From the NCBI RefSeq assembly GCF_021390595.1, contig NZ_JAJEJR010000001.1, positions 2,294,001-2,358,000 of the forward strand: a DNA stretch of 64,000 nucleotides, written 5' to 3'. Source of the DNA: Paraburkholderia sp. HP33-1. Lineage in GTDB: Bacteria > Pseudomonadota > Gammaproteobacteria > Burkholderiales > Burkholderiaceae. Of this stretch, positions 35,059 through 45,765 are shown piece after piece. A program made the translations under genes and the position numbers. Below the pieces are notes generated by a model. It was not told the DNA's origin. It worked only from the letters and a program-made list of their open reading frames with translations, and ran no database searches. The first letter of the stretch is position 1. Each line of letters opens with the position of its first letter.

Positions 35059-37938
35059 ATGAGCGACACCCCGAGCGACCCCACCTCGACGCTTGCAAAG
35101 AGCTTCGAACCCCAGACCATCGAAGCCCACTGGGGCCCTGAATGGGAAAAGCGCGCCTACGCCGCGCCCTCCTTCGACGCGAACCGCAAGGATTTCTCCA
35201 TCCAGCTGCCGCCGCCGAACGTCACGGGCACCCTGCACATGGGCCACGCGTTCAACCAGACCATCATGGACGGCCTCACCCGCTATCACCGCATGCTCGG
35301 CGAGAACACGCTGTGGGTGCCGGGTACCGACCACGCGGGCATCGCCACGCAGATCGTCGTCGAACGGCAGCTCGACGCGCAGGGCGTGTCGCGCCATGAC
35401 CTCGGCCGCGAGAAGTTCGTCGAACGCGTGTGGGAGTGGAAGCAGCAATCCGGTTCGACCATCACGAATCAGGTGCGCCGTCTCGGCGCGTCGATCGACT
35501 GGTCGCGCGAATACTTCACGATGGACGACAAGATGTCGGCCGCCGTGCGCGACGTGTTCGTGCGCCTGTATGAACAGGGTCTGATCTATCGCGGCAAACG
35601 CCTCGTGAACTGGGATCCGGTGCTGCTCACCGCCGTATCCGACCTCGAAGTGGTCAGCGAAGAAGAAAACGGCCACCTGTGGCACATCCAGTATCCGTTG
35701 ACCGACGGCTCCGGCCATCTGACCGTCGCCACCACCCGTCCGGAAACCATGCTCGGCGACACCGCCGTGATGGTGCACCCCGAAGACGAGCGCTACGCGC
35801 ATCTGATCGGCAAGACCGTCACGCTGCCGCTGTCGAACCGCGAAGTGCCGATCATCGCGGATGATTACGTCGACCGCGAGTTCGGCACCGGCGTCGTCAA
35901 GGTCACGCCAGCGCACGACTTCAACGACTACCAGGTCGGCCTGCGTCACAAGCTGCCGCAAATCGAAATCCTCACGCTCGACGCGAAGATCAACGACAAC
36001 GCGCCCGAACGATACCGCGGTCTCGACCGATTCGAAGCCCGCAAGCTGGTGGTCGAGGATCTCGAAGAGCTTGGCGCGCTCGAATCGGTCAAGCCGCACA
36101 AGCTGATGGTGCCGCGCGGCGACCGCACCGGCGTCGTGATCGAGCCGATGCTGACCGACCAGTGGTTCGTCGCGATGAGCAAGCCGGCACCCGAAGGCAC
36201 GTTCAATCCGGGCAAGTCGATCGCCGAAACCGCACTGGACGTGGTCCGCAACGGCCAGATCAAATTCGTGCCGGAGAACTGGACCACCACGTACTACCAG
36301 TGGCTCGAAAACATCCAGGACTGGTGCATCTCGCGTCAGCTGTGGTGGGGTCATCAAATTCCGGCGTGGTACGGCGAGAGCGGCGAAGTGTTCGTCGCAA
36401 AGACCGAGGAAGAAGCCCGCGCGAAGGCCGTCGCGGCCGGCTACACGGGTGCGTTGAAGCGTGACGAAGACGTGCTCGACACGTGGTTCTCGTCCGCGCT
36501 CGTGCCGTTCTCGTCGCTCGGTTGGCCCAACGAAACGGAAGAGCTCAAGCACTTCATGCCGTCGTCGGTGCTCGTCACCGGCTTCGACATCATCTTCTTC
36601 TGGGTCGCGCGCATGGTCATGATGACCACGCACTTCACCGGCAAGGTGCCGTTCGACACGGTCTACGTGCACGGTCTCGTGCGCGACGCCGAAGGCCAGA
36701 AGATGTCGAAGAGCAAGGGCAATACGCTCGACCCGATCGATATCGTCGATGGCATCGACCTCGACGCGCTCGTCGCGAAGCGCACCACCGGCCTGATGAA
36801 TCCGAAGCAGGCCGCGTCGATCGAAAAGAAGACCCGCAAGGAGTTTCCGGAAGGCATTCCGGCGTTCGGCACCGACGCGCTGCGCTTCACGATGGCGTCG
36901 ATGGCCACGCTCGGCCGCAACGTGAACTTCGACCTCGCGCGCTGCGAGGGCTATCGCAACTTCTGCAACAAGCTGTGGAACGCCACGCGTTTCGTGCTGA
37001 TGAACTGCGAAGGCCACGACTGCGGTTTCGGCCAACCGGCGCAATGTGGCGAATGCGGGCCAGAAGGCCATCTGCATTTCTCGCAGGCCGACCACTGGAT
37101 CGTGTCGCAACTGCAACGCGTGGAAGCGGAAGTCGCCAAGGGTTTTTCAGACTATCGTTTCGACAATGTGGCCAACGCCCTATACAAGTTCGTATGGGAC
37201 GAATATTGTGACTGGTACCTCGAACTCGCCAAAGTGCAGATCCAGACGGGTCAGCCGAACCAGCAGCGCGCAACCCGCCGCACGCTGCTGCGTGTGCTCG
37301 AGACGGTGTTGCGCCTCGCGCATCCGGTGATCCCGTACATCACCGAGGCGCTGTGGCAGAAGGTGGCGCCGCTCGCGGGACGCTACCCCGAAGGCAAGGC
37401 CGAGGGCGAAGCGTCCATCATGGTGCAGCCGTACCCCATCGCGGAGCCGTCGAAACTCGACGAAGACGCGGAGCAGTGGGCGGCCGACCTCAAGGCGGTG
37501 ATCGATGCGTGCCGGAATCTGCGCGGCGAAATGAACCTGTCGCCGGCGGTCAAGGTGCCGTTGCTCGCCACCGGCAACGCGGAGCGCCTTCGCACTTTCG
37601 CGCCTTACGCTCAGGCGCTGGCGCGGCTGTCCGAAGTGCAGATCATCGCCGACGAGGCCGCGCTCGACGCGCAGGCGGATGGCGCGCCGATTGCTATCGT
37701 AGGAACCGACAAGCTTGTGTTGAAGGTGGAAATCGACGTGGCGGTCGAACGCGAACGCCTGTCGAAAGAAATCGCTCGATTGAGTGCTGAAATCGTCAAA
37801 TGCAACGGTAAGCTACAGAATCAGGCGTTCGTTGCAAAGGCGCCGGCTGCGGTCGTGGAGCAGGAACAGAAACGGCTTGCTGACTTCGAAGCCACCGTCG
37901 GCAAGCTGAAGGCCCAACTGGCCCGCTTGCCGGCCTGA
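35059..37938 (+). CDS. valS: Valyl-tRNA synthetase
   Basis: A 959-residue class I aminoacyl-tRNA synthetase. The HIGH motif appears as LHMGHAF near residue 60, the KMSKS motif as QKMSKSKGN near 547, and the editing domain lies between. The C-terminal coiled coil ([19 protein letters not shown]) is present. Length and the start [19 protein letters not shown] are as expected. It charges tRNA-Val and hydrolyses mischarged Thr-tRNA. galU follows on the same strand after 75 bp. Confidence 0.98.
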   Translation: MSDTPSDPTSTLAKSFEPQTIEAHWGPEWEKRAYAAPSFDANRKDFSIQLPPPNVTGTLHMGHAFNQTIMDGLTRYHRMLGENTLWVPGTDHAGIATQIVVERQLDAQGVSRHDLGREKFVERVWEWKQQSGSTITNQVRRLGASIDWSREYFTMDDKMSAAVRDVFVRLYEQGLIYRGKRLVNWDPVLLTAVSDLEVVSEEENGHLWHIQYPLTDGSGHLTVATTRPETMLGDTAVMVHPEDERYAHLIGKTVTLPLSNREVPIIADDYVDREFGTGVVKVTPAHDFNDYQVGLRHKLPQIEILTLDAKINDNAPERYRGLDRFEARKLVVEDLEELGALESVKPHKLMVPRGDRTGVVIEPMLTDQWFVAMSKPAPEGTFNPGKSIAETALDVVRNGQIKFVPENWTTTYYQWLENIQDWCISRQLWWGHQIPAWYGESGEVFVAKTEEEARAKAVAAGYTGALKRDEDVLDTWFSSALVPFSSLGWPNETEELKHFMPSSVLVTGFDIIFFWVARMVMMTTHFTGKVPFDTVYVHGLVRDAEGQKMSKSKGNTLDPIDIVDGIDLDALVAKRTTGLMNPKQAASIEKKTRKEFPEGIPAFGTDALRFTMASMATLGRNVNFDLARCEGYRNFCNKLWNATRFVLMNCEGHDCGFGQPAQCGECGPEGHLHFSQADHWIVSQLQRVEAEVAKGFSDYRFDNVANALYKFVWDEYCDWYLELAKVQIQTGQPNQQRATRRTLLRVLETVLRLAHPVIPYITEALWQKVAPLAGRYPEGKAEGEASIMVQPYPIAEPSKLDEDAEQWAADLKAVIDACRNLRGEMNLSPAVKVPLLATGNAERLRTFAPYAQALARLSEVQIIADEAALDAQADGAPIAIVGTDKLVLKVEIDVAVERERLSKEIARLSAEIVKCNGKLQNQAFVAKAPAAVVEQEQKRLADFEATVGKLKAQLARLPA

Positions 37939-38012
37939 TCGACGCGCGCCTCGCCCGCTCACCTCAGCAGCGGGCGGGCAAGGACTTAAACCAGAGGACT
38001 CAGGGTATTCAC

Positions 38013-38894
38013 ATGCTAAAAGTTACGAAGGCGGTTTTTCCGGTAGCGGGTCTTGGCACCCGCTTCCTTCCCGCCACGAAGGCTAGCCCGAAGGAGATGC
38101 TGCCGATCGTCGACAAGCCGCTGATTCAGTACGCGGTCGAAGAGGCCATGGCGGCCGGCATCACCGAAATGATCTTCGTCACGGGCCGCAGCAAGCGCGC
38201 GATCGAAGACCATTTCGACAAGTCCTATGAGATCGAGGCCGAGCTCGAAGCGCGCGGCAAGGACAAGCTGCTCGAACTCGTGCGCAGCATCAAGCCGAGC
38301 CACGTGGACTGCTTCTACGTGCGCCAGGCCGAGGCGCTGGGCCTCGGTCACGCGGTCCTGTGCGCGGAGAAGCTGGTCGGCGACAACCCGTTCGCCGTGA
38401 TTCTCGCGGACGACCTGCTGTACGGCACGCCGCCCGTAATGACGCAAATGATCGAGGTGTTCGATCACTATCACAGCTCGGTGATCGGCGTCGAAGAGAT
38501 CCCGCCGCAGGACACGAAGTCGTACGGCATCGTCGATGGCAAGGAATGGGAAGACTCGATCATCAAGATGTCGGGCATCGTCGAAAAGCCGGAGCCGAGC
38601 GTGGCGCCGTCGAACCTCGGCGTGGTGGGCCGTTATGTGCTCAAGCCGCGCATCTTCGATCATCTGCGCTCCATCAAGCCGGGCGCGGGCGGTGAACTGC
38701 AGCTGACGGACGCAATCCAGTCGCTGCTCGCCGACGAACAGGTGCTCGCGTACAAATATCACGGCACGCGTTTTGACTGCGGCAGCAAGCTCGGCTACCT
38801 GAAGGCGACGGTCGAGTTCGCGCTGCGTCACCCGGAAGTGGCCGCCGATTTCGAAGAATATCTGCGCACGCGCTCGCCGGTTCTCGAAGGCTGA
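38013..38894 (+). CDS. galU: UTP-glucose-1-phosphate uridylyltransferase
   Basis: A 293-residue nucleotidyltransferase with the UTP-binding signature [19 protein letters not shown] near residues 14-32 and the family segments [17 protein letters not shown] and [16 protein letters not shown]. It makes UDP-glucose for exopolysaccharide, LPS and trehalose synthesis. It is followed by a strong terminator at 38917-38962. Confidence 0.97.
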   Translation: MLKVTKAVFPVAGLGTRFLPATKASPKEMLPIVDKPLIQYAVEEAMAAGITEMIFVTGRSKRAIEDHFDKSYEIEAELEARGKDKLLELVRSIKPSHVDCFYVRQAEALGLGHAVLCAEKLVGDNPFAVILADDLLYGTPPVMTQMIEVFDHYHSSVIGVEEIPPQDTKSYGIVDGKEWEDSIIKMSGIVEKPEPSVAPSNLGVVGRYVLKPRIFDHLRSIKPGAGGELQLTDAIQSLLADEQVLAYKYHGTRFDCGSKLGYLKATVEFALRHPEVAADFEEYLRTRSPVLEG

Positions 38895-38916
38895 CACCAA
38901 CCGCCAGGCTGAAACG

Positions 38917-38962
38917 AAGAAGGCGCTGTACCCCGAATAAAGGGGACAGCGCCTTCTTTTTT
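38917..38962 (+). terminator. Strong intrinsic terminator of galU
   Basis: A long stem (AAGAAGGCGCTGT-A-CCCC against GGGGACAGCGCCTTCTT, one bulged base) with an AATAAA-like loop ends in a run of six Ts. On the other strand the stem is preceded by an A-run that would give only a shorter T-tract for tusA read-through. Confidence 0.93.
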
Positions 38963-38993
38963 ACATCGGACGGACAGTTTTACCGGATGCCGC

Positions 38994-39227
38994 TCAACGG
39001 CGCCGCATCAGGAACGTGAACACCTTGTCATGCGCCGAGCTTTCGATGATCTCGTTGCCGGTCTGCTTCGCGAACGCGGCGAAATCGCGCTGCGAGCCGG
39101 GATCGGTGGCGAGCACCTTGAGAATCTGGCCGCTTTCCATGTCGGCGAGCGCCTTTTTGGCGCGCAGGATGGGCAGCGGGCACGTGAGCCCGCGCGCATC
39201 GACTTCCTTGTGAATCTGAATTTGCAT
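38994..39227 (-). CDS. TusA-family sulfurtransferase
   Basis: A 77-residue SirA/TusA protein. The sulfur-carrying cysteine lies in the CPLP motif near residues 16-19 (DARGLTCPLPILRAKKALAD). TusA proteins relay persulfide sulfur for tRNA thiolation or other sulfur transfer. It converges on galU across its terminator. Whether it is the true TusA or a paralogue (such as YeeD type) cannot be decided here. Confidence 0.9.
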   Translation of the reverse strand: MQIQIHKEVDARGLTCPLPILRAKKALADMESGQILKVLATDPGSQRDFAAFAKQTGNEIIESSAHDKVFTFLMRRR

Positions 39228-39321
39228 CGACGATGACCTTCGGGACGAGGCGTCGCTGACGACGCCGGACAGAGCGTCAAATTCTACAGCAGGCGCAGCG
39301 ACCGCGCCGGGCAGCGCAGTG

Positions 39322-40368
39322 CTACAGCGTCACCGCCTGGCCGCTCTCCAGCGACTCGCGCAGCGCGACGCCGATCCGCGTGGCTTCGAGCGCATCGGCC
39401 AGCGTCGCGCCGCCTGGCGTCGCGTCGCCCTTTCCTGCCCCGTTTTGCACCGACGCGACGAACGCGCGCGCTTCGTGCAGAAATGCATCCTCGAACCGGT
39501 CGAAAAAGTTCGGCGTGCATTCGTTGCGAATGCCGGTCGCGTCGTAGATCTCGACGCGATTCGCGCGCGGATTGCGCCCGATCGTCAGTCCGCCCGCCGT
39601 GCCGATCACTTCGCTATGTGAATCGTTGCCGTGCGCCTGCGTACGCGAGGCGTAGAACATCGCGAGCTTGCCGCCCTCGAACTCGCAGATCGCGACGCCG
39701 TTGTCGACATCGCCGAATTCGCGCAGGCCTTCGTGCAGCGCGACCGTGCCCGCCGCGAACACGCGCGTCGCGCGCGGCTTGCCGAGCAACCAGCGGGCGA
39801 CATCGATGTCGTGCACCGTGCAGTCGAGAAAGATGCCGCCCGAGGTCGCCGCGAAGCGCACGAAGAAGCCGTTGTTATCGTTTTGATCGCTAGTCTGCGA
39901 ACGCACGAGGAACGGCCGGCCGATCTGGCCCGCGTTGATCTTCTCGAACGCGTCCCGATAGCTCGGATCGAAGCGGCGCATGAAGCCGATCGTCGCCTGC
40001 AGATGCGGAAAGCGCGCCGCAACGGCCAGCACGCGCTCGCATTCGGCGACATCGAGCGACAGCGGCTTCTCGCAGAACACATGCTTGCCGGCTTGCAACG
40101 CGTCGACGATCTGCTGCGCGTGCAGCGACGACGGCGTGACGAGCCACACCGCGTCGACGTGCGGATCGGCGAGCAGGTCCGCGTAATCGGCATAGAGACG
40201 CGGCTCAGGCAGCGCATCACGCGCCCATGCGAGTTCGTCTGCGAGCGGACTGCACGCGGCCGCAAGTGTCGCGCCCGGCACGCGATACGCGAGATTTTCC
40301 GCATGCCGTTTGCCGAGCCGTCCCAGACCGACCACGCCGAGCCGCAAACGCTGAGTGGAGGGCTTCAT
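39322..40368 (-). CDS. Gfo/Idh/MocA dehydrogenase, second inositol dehydrogenase candidate
   Basis: A 348-residue NAD-dependent sugar dehydrogenase. The Rossmann motif GVVGLGRLGKRHA is near residue 11, CEKPLSLD near residue 95, and the catalytic-lysine region plus TVHDIDVARWLLG near residue 175 are family-typical. It is the last gene of the operon rpiR-iolG-this gene; its ATG overlaps the iolG stop by one base (TGATG). It may oxidise scyllo-inositol, an inositol isomer or an inosose; the exact substrate is inferred from context only. Confidence 0.82.
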   Translation of the reverse strand: MKPSTQRLRLGVVGLGRLGKRHAENLAYRVPGATLAAACSPLADELAWARDALPEPRLYADYADLLADPHVDAVWLVTPSSLHAQQIVDALQAGKHVFCEKPLSLDVAECERVLAVAARFPHLQATIGFMRRFDPSYRDAFEKINAGQIGRPFLVRSQTSDQNDNNGFFVRFAATSGGIFLDCTVHDIDVARWLLGKPRATRVFAAGTVALHEGLREFGDVDNGVAICEFEGGKLAMFYASRTQAHGNDSHSEVIGTAGGLTIGRNPRANRVEIYDATGIRNECTPNFFDRFEDAFLHEARAFVASVQNGAGKGDATPGGATLADALEATRIGVALRESLESGQAVTL

Positions 40369-41384
40369 CACGCTGCCTCGCTGAGTTTGATCGCTCGACC
40401 CTCGCGCCACGACCGCGTCGCGGCTTCCGCGAGTTCGAGCGCTTTCAGGCCGTCGGCGACGGTCGTGCGCACCGGCTTGCCGTGCGTGAGCGCGTCGAAG
40501 AAGTGCGCGATTTCGAGCGCGTACGCCGCGCGATAGCGTTCGAGAAAGAACGCCTCGGGCACGTCGGTCGACACTTGCGTCTTCGAGTACGCCGTGACTT
40601 CGGTCGGCCGCACGTTGCCCGCCTGCAGCATGCCGGTGCTGCCGAGCACTTCGAAGCGCTGGTCGTAGCCGTACGCGGCGCGCCGCGTGGTGTTGATCTG
40701 GCACAGGCGTCCACGCTTCGTGCGGATCGTCACCGCGGTCGAATCGATATCACCCGCTTCGGCGATCGCGGAGTCGGTGAGGCAACTGCCGGTGGCATGC
40801 AGCGTGTCGGCTTCGTCGTCGAGAATCCAGCGGAAGATGTCGAAGTCGTGAATCAGCATGTCCTTGAAGATGCCGCCCGAGTGCCGGATGTACTCGAGCG
40901 GCGGCGCGCCCGGATCGCGGCTCGTGACGACCAGCATTTCCGGCGTGCCGATCTCGCCGGCGTCGATACGCGCTTTCAATGCGGAAAACGTCGGATCGAA
41001 ACGCCGCTGAAAACCGATCATGCACACGACGCCCGCGCGCTCCACCGCCTGCGCGCACAGCCGCGCGCGCTCGAGCGTCAGATCGACCGGCTTCTCGCAG
41101 AACACGTGCTTGTTCTGCGCGGCCGATTTGACGATCAGGTCCGCATGGGTGTCGGTGCTGGAGCAGATCACGGTCGCGCCGATCGACGCGTCGCCGATCG
41201 CGCCGTCGATATCGGCGACCTGTGCGCCGTGCTGCGCGGCCAACGCGGCCGCCGCCTCGCGATTCACGTCGACCACGTATTTGAGCCGTACGCCCGGTTG
41301 CCGCGCGAGATTCGCCGCATGGATCTTGCCGATGCGCCCCGCGCCGAATAGCGCAACGTCGATCGTGCTTACCGCGTCAGTCAT
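40368..41384 (-). CDS. iolG: myo-Inositol 2-dehydrogenase
   Basis: A 338-residue Gfo/Idh/MocA protein. The NAD motif is VALFGAGRIGKIHAANLA, followed by CEKPVDLTLERA and FQRRFDPTFSALKARIDAG, with the catalytic segment MLIHDFDIFRWIL, all as in rhizobial and Bacillus IolG. It oxidises myo-inositol to scyllo-inosose, the first catabolic step. GGAGG lies five bases before the ATG at 41384. The gene overlaps the end of the RpiR gene by 8 bp, giving a coupled operon. Confidence 0.9.
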   Translation of the reverse strand: MTDAVSTIDVALFGAGRIGKIHAANLARQPGVRLKYVVDVNREAAAALAAQHGAQVADIDGAIGDASIGATVICSSTDTHADLIVKSAAQNKHVFCEKPVDLTLERARLCAQAVERAGVVCMIGFQRRFDPTFSALKARIDAGEIGTPEMLVVTSRDPGAPPLEYIRHSGGIFKDMLIHDFDIFRWILDDEADTLHATGSCLTDSAIAEAGDIDSTAVTIRTKRGRLCQINTTRRAAYGYDQRFEVLGSTGMLQAGNVRPTEVTAYSKTQVSTDVPEAFFLERYRAAYALEIAHFFDALTHGKPVRTTVADGLKALELAEAATRSWREGRAIKLSEAA

Positions 41385-42261
41385 CGTAGCCTCCAGTGTT
41401 GTTGGATTCTTCAACGTTCAGTTCGAGCTTGTACGCGAGCGCGATGAAGAGCGCCTGGCACAGGCAGATCGTGCTGGTCAGCGAGCGGAACGCGAACGCG
41501 CTGCCCTCTTTCACGTAAAGCTGCGTGCTCGCGTAGCGCGCGAGCGGCGATAGTTGGCTATCCGTAATAACGAGCGTCTTCGCCTGAAGATGATGCGCGA
41601 CGCGCAGACAGTACTGCGTCTCCTTGCCGTACGGCGCGAAGCTGATTGCGATCACCACGTCGCCCTTCCGCACGCTGCGGATCTGCTCGCGATACATGCC
41701 GCCGAAACCGGACACGAGGTGCACGCGCTTGTGCGTATGCTGCAACGCATAGACGATGTAGCTCGCAACCGGAAACGAGCGCCGCACGCCAATCACGTAG
41801 ATGTTGTCGGCCTGCTGCAGCATCTTCACGGCGGCGTCGAACTGCTTGTCGTCGAGGCCCGCTTCGAGCTCTTCGAGGCCGCCGCGTGACGCGGCGATGA
41901 ATTCGCGCGCCACCGCGCCGCCCGACAACGTGCCGGGCTTCTCGTCGATCAGCTTGCGAATGCGCTGCTGATAGCTCGGCGAGGACACGCCCTGCCCCGT
42001 ATACGCCTGACGAAACACCGCCTGCAGGTCGGAGAAGCCGGAAAAGCCGAAGCGCTGCGCAAAGCGCACGACCGCCGACGGATGCACGCCGCAGCTCGCG
42101 GCGATATCGCTCGTGCGATCCATCATCACGCTCGAACGATGCTGCTCGATATACGTCGCGACGCTCTTCAACTGACGCGGCAGCGACTCGTAGGTCGCCG
42201 CGATGCGCTGCATCAATTCGTCGACGCTCGGCAACGCCTCTTCTGTGATCTGTTCCGCCAT
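41377..42261 (-). CDS. iolR: RpiR/MurR-family regulator of inositol genes
   Basis: A 294-residue regulator. Residues about 12-90 are an RpiR HTH (SDIAASCGVHPSAVVRFAQRFGF), and residues about 130-270 are a SIS sugar-isomerase-like sensor domain (ADNIYVIGVRRSFPVASYIV, KGDVVIAISFAPYG). Rhizobial IolR proteins of this class repress inositol genes. It heads the leftward operon and is divergent from the transporter. A palindrome at 42357-42378 overlaps its own -35 region, suggesting autoregulation. The name is assigned by context. Confidence 0.85.
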   Translation of the reverse strand: MAEQITEEALPSVDELMQRIAATYESLPRQLKSVATYIEQHRSSVMMDRTSDIAASCGVHPSAVVRFAQRFGFSGFSDLQAVFRQAYTGQGVSSPSYQQRIRKLIDEKPGTLSGGAVAREFIAASRGGLEELEAGLDDKQFDAAVKMLQQADNIYVIGVRRSFPVASYIVYALQHTHKRVHLVSGFGGMYREQIRSVRKGDVVIAISFAPYGKETQYCLRVAHHLQAKTLVITDSQLSPLARYASTQLYVKEGSAFAFRSLTSTICLCQALFIALAYKLELNVEESNNTGGYDD

Positions 42262-42335
42262 GACTGCCTCTCAGGAGTTCCTGCAATGCGGCAGACGCGC
42301 CCGCGGCCCGCGGCATCACGCATCCGACGTTGCGG

Positions 42336-42341
42336 ATTATA
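42336..42341 (-). promoter_or_regulatory. -10 box candidate of the rpiR-iolG operon
   Basis: Read leftward, this is a perfect TATAAT, 75 bp before the RpiR start codon. The -35 position falls at the edge of the 42357-42378 palindrome, so a bound repressor would block it. Confidence 0.55.
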
Positions 42342-42356
42342 GGCAGCCGCCGTGCC

Positions 42357-42378
42357 AAATGGAATGTATTTTCCATTT
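42357..42378. promoter_or_regulatory. Probable IolR operator, GGAA-N6-TTCC palindrome
   Basis: AAATGGAA and TTCCATTT form a perfect 8-bp inverted repeat around a 6-bp spacer. It contains the GGAA-N6-TTCC core that, as I recall, was described for the RpiR-type IolR of Sinorhizobium meliloti. It lies in the 280-bp gap between the RpiR gene and the transporter operon, between their -10/-35 elements. Confidence 0.78.
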
Positions 42379-42399
42379 TTATTTGTCATGAAATTTTCT

Positions 42400-42428
42400 T
42401 TGCAAGACAGCTGAAGATGACCTACTCT
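42400..42428 (+). promoter_or_regulatory. Promoter candidate of the inositol transport operon
   Basis: TTGCAA (42400-42405) and TACTCT (42423-42428) are separated by 17 bp and lie 113 bp upstream of the binding-protein ATG. The palindrome ends 22 bp upstream of the -35 box, so repression from that site would need looping or a second weaker site such as the GAAATTTTC at 42390-42398. Confidence 0.5.
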
Positions 42429-42540
42429 TGGTCGTGAGCGATGGCGCTTCGGCCCCGTTGTACCGGTCAGCATCGGAATGGAAAGCCGCCCGCCAGGCGC
42501 TCCCTCAACAACGAACGACAGACCGAGAAAGGTGGAGACA

Positions 42541-43587
42541 ATGAGACTTTGCAGAGGCAAGGCAACGCTCAGGATTCTGGTGGCGGCGTTGACGTTGGCG
42601 GCAGGATTCGGCGCGGCCTCGGCCGCCCGCGCGGCGGACGCTCACTTCGTGCTGATCAGCCACGCGCCGGATTCGGACTCGTGGTGGAACACGATCAAGA
42701 ACGCGATCAAGCAGGCCGACGAAGACTTCAACGTTCAGACCGACTACCGCAATCCGCCGAACGGCGACATCGCCGACATGGCGCGTCTGGTCGAGCAGGC
42801 AGCCGCGCGCAACTACGACGGCGTGATCGTATCGATCGCCGACTTCGACGTGCTGAAGAGTTCGATCGGGAAGGTCACCGAGAAGCACATTCCGCTCGTC
42901 ACGATCAATTCGGGCACCGAGGAGCAAAGCGCGAAGCTCGGCGCAATCATGCACGTCGGCCAGCCCGAATTCGCGGCCGGCAAAGCCGCGGGCGAAAAGG
43001 CGAAGGCTGCCGGCATCAAGTCGTTCCTGTGCGTGAACCACTACGCGACGAACCCGGCTTCGTTCGAACGTTGCCGCGGTTTCGCCGAGGCGATCGGCGT
43101 CGACTTCAAGACCTCGACGCTCGACGCGGGCCAGGACCCGACCGGCGTGCAGTCGAAGGTCAGCGCGTTCCTGCGCAATCATCCGGATACCCAGGCGGTG
43201 CTCACGCTCGGTCCGCTGTCGGCCGATCCGACCTTGAAGGCGCTGCAGCAGATGGGCCTCGCGGGCAAGATCTGGTTCGCGACGTTCGACTTCGACAGCG
43301 ACATCGCCAAGGGCATCCAGGACGGCACGATCCAGTTCGCGATCGATCAGCAACCGTATCTGCAGGGCTATATCCCGGTCGCCGTGCTCGCGATCGTGAA
43401 GAAGAACCACACCACCGATCCCGTGAAGATCCGCGAGATCCTGCAGGCGAATCCGAAGTTCAAGGAACGTCTTGCGACCTATGGGCTCGCGCCGTCGTAT
43501 GGGCCGCGCAATATCGGCTCGGGCCCGGGCTTCATCACGAAGGCCAATGTCGACAAGGTGCTGAAGTACGCCGGTCAATACCGCTGA
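42541..43587 (+). CDS. Sugar/inositol ABC transporter substrate-binding protein
   Basis: A 348-residue periplasmic binding protein. The signal peptide spans about residues 1-31 (ILVAALTLAAGFGAASAARA), then a type I sugar-binding fold begins ADAHFVLISHAPDSDSWWN. GVIVSIADFDVLKSSIG and VTINSGTEEQS are like the RbsB/IbpA class. Context (rpiR, iol genes) points to myo-inositol as ligand. The ATG at 42541 is preceded by GGTGGAGA; it is the first gene of the operon with the permease and ATPase. Confidence 0.88.
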   Translation: MRLCRGKATLRILVAALTLAAGFGAASAARAADAHFVLISHAPDSDSWWNTIKNAIKQADEDFNVQTDYRNPPNGDIADMARLVEQAAARNYDGVIVSIADFDVLKSSIGKVTEKHIPLVTINSGTEEQSAKLGAIMHVGQPEFAAGKAAGEKAKAAGIKSFLCVNHYATNPASFERCRGFAEAIGVDFKTSTLDAGQDPTGVQSKVSAFLRNHPDTQAVLTLGPLSADPTLKALQQMGLAGKIWFATFDFDSDIAKGIQDGTIQFAIDQQPYLQGYIPVAVLAIVKKNHTTDPVKIREILQANPKFKERLATYGLAPSYGPRNIGSGPGFITKANVDKVLKYAGQYR

Positions 43588-43679
43588 ACCCACAACAACG
43601 CATCGCGTGAGCAGTGCTGCCGCGCCTGGCGGCGGCACTGCGTCGCCCGCCGGTCGCGGGCGTATCAAGGAGAGTTTCA

Positions 43680-44870
43680 ATGGGTGTCGCCGACCTTTTT
43701 CATCCCCATCACCGCAAGCAACCGCCGCCCGATTCGCAGGATCCGGCGAAGCCGGCTTCGGCGTCCGTCTCGCGGGCCGCCGCCGCCGACGAACGCGTGC
43801 GCCAGGAATCCTGGTTCCGCCATCTGCTCGGCCGTCCGGAATTCGCGGCGCTGGCCGGTACCGTGATGGTGTTCATCGTGTTCGGCGTGGCGGCCGGCAA
43901 CTCGGGGATGTTCAACCTCGACGGCGTGATGAACTGGTCGCAGGTCGCCGCGTATCTGGGCCTGATTTCGGTCGGCGCGTGCCTGCTGATGATCGCCGGC
44001 GAGTTCGATCTGTCGATCGGCTCGATGATCGGCTTTGCGGGCATGATGGTCGCGCTGCCGACCATGTACTTCCACTGGCCGATCTGGCTCGCGATCCTGT
44101 TCGCGTTCGCCGGCTCGATGCTGCTCGGCGCGCTCAACGGCTATCTGGTGATGCGCACGCGCCTGCCGTCGTTCATCGTCACGCTCGCGTTCCTGTTCAT
44201 TCTGCGCGGCCTCACGCTTGCGCTATCGGTGATGTTCGCCGATCGCACGATCATCTCCGGTGTCGGCGACGTCGCGCGTCAGGACTGGTTCGCCCACACG
44301 TTCTTCCAGGGCGTCGCGTTCAAGGGTTTCTTCGTGTGGCTCGGCCACCTCGGCCTCGTGAAGATGCTCGACAACGGCATGCCGCTCGTGCCGGGCATTC
44401 CCAAGGTGCTGCTGTGGTGGCTCGTGCTGGCCGTGGTGTGCGCGTTCACGCTCGCTAAAACGCGCTTCGGCAACTGGATTTTCGCGGTCGGCGGCGACGC
44501 CAACGCGGCCAAGAACGTCGGCGTGCCGGTGCGCCGCGTGAAGATCTCGCTGTTCGTGCTGACCGCGTTCTGCTCGGCCCTGTACGCGGTGCTGCAGGTG
44601 TGCGACATCGGTTCGGCCGCGGCCGACCGCGGTTTGCAGGCGGAATTCGAGGCGATCATCGCCGCGGTGATCGGCGGCACGCTGCTCACGGGCGGCTATG
44701 GCTCGGTGATTGGCGCATGCTTCGGCGCCCTGATCTTCGGCGTGGTGCAGATCGGCATCACGTACACCAACGTCGATTCCGACTGGTTCCGCGTGTTCCT
44801 CGGCGTGATGCTGCTGTTCGCCGTGCTGTTCAACCACTATGTGCGCGGCCGCGTCGCGGCATCGCGCTAG
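43680..44870 (+). CDS. Sugar/inositol ABC transporter permease
   Basis: A 396-residue RbsC-like permease with about ten transmembrane helices after a 60-residue soluble N-terminus (for example [17 protein letters not shown] and [20 protein letters not shown]). The family segment [18 protein letters not shown] is near residue 280. It forms the inner-membrane channel with the ATPase next to it. AAGGAG precedes the ATG at 43680. Confidence 0.9.
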   Translation: MGVADLFHPHHRKQPPPDSQDPAKPASASVSRAAAADERVRQESWFRHLLGRPEFAALAGTVMVFIVFGVAAGNSGMFNLDGVMNWSQVAAYLGLISVGACLLMIAGEFDLSIGSMIGFAGMMVALPTMYFHWPIWLAILFAFAGSMLLGALNGYLVMRTRLPSFIVTLAFLFILRGLTLALSVMFADRTIISGVGDVARQDWFAHTFFQGVAFKGFFVWLGHLGLVKMLDNGMPLVPGIPKVLLWWLVLAVVCAFTLAKTRFGNWIFAVGGDANAAKNVGVPVRRVKISLFVLTAFCSALYAVLQVCDIGSAAADRGLQAEFEAIIAAVIGGTLLTGGYGSVIGACFGALIFGVVQIGITYTNVDSDWFRVFLGVMLLFAVLFNHYVRGRVAASR

Positions 44871-44883
44871 ACGGAGGTTCACG

Positions 44884-45690
<807 letters not shown>

Positions 45691-45765
45691 CCGATTCGCG
45701 CGGCACGTCCGGCTTCGACGCGTTTCGCCTGGCCGGCCGCCGCGCACTGTTACTCAGGACTATTC

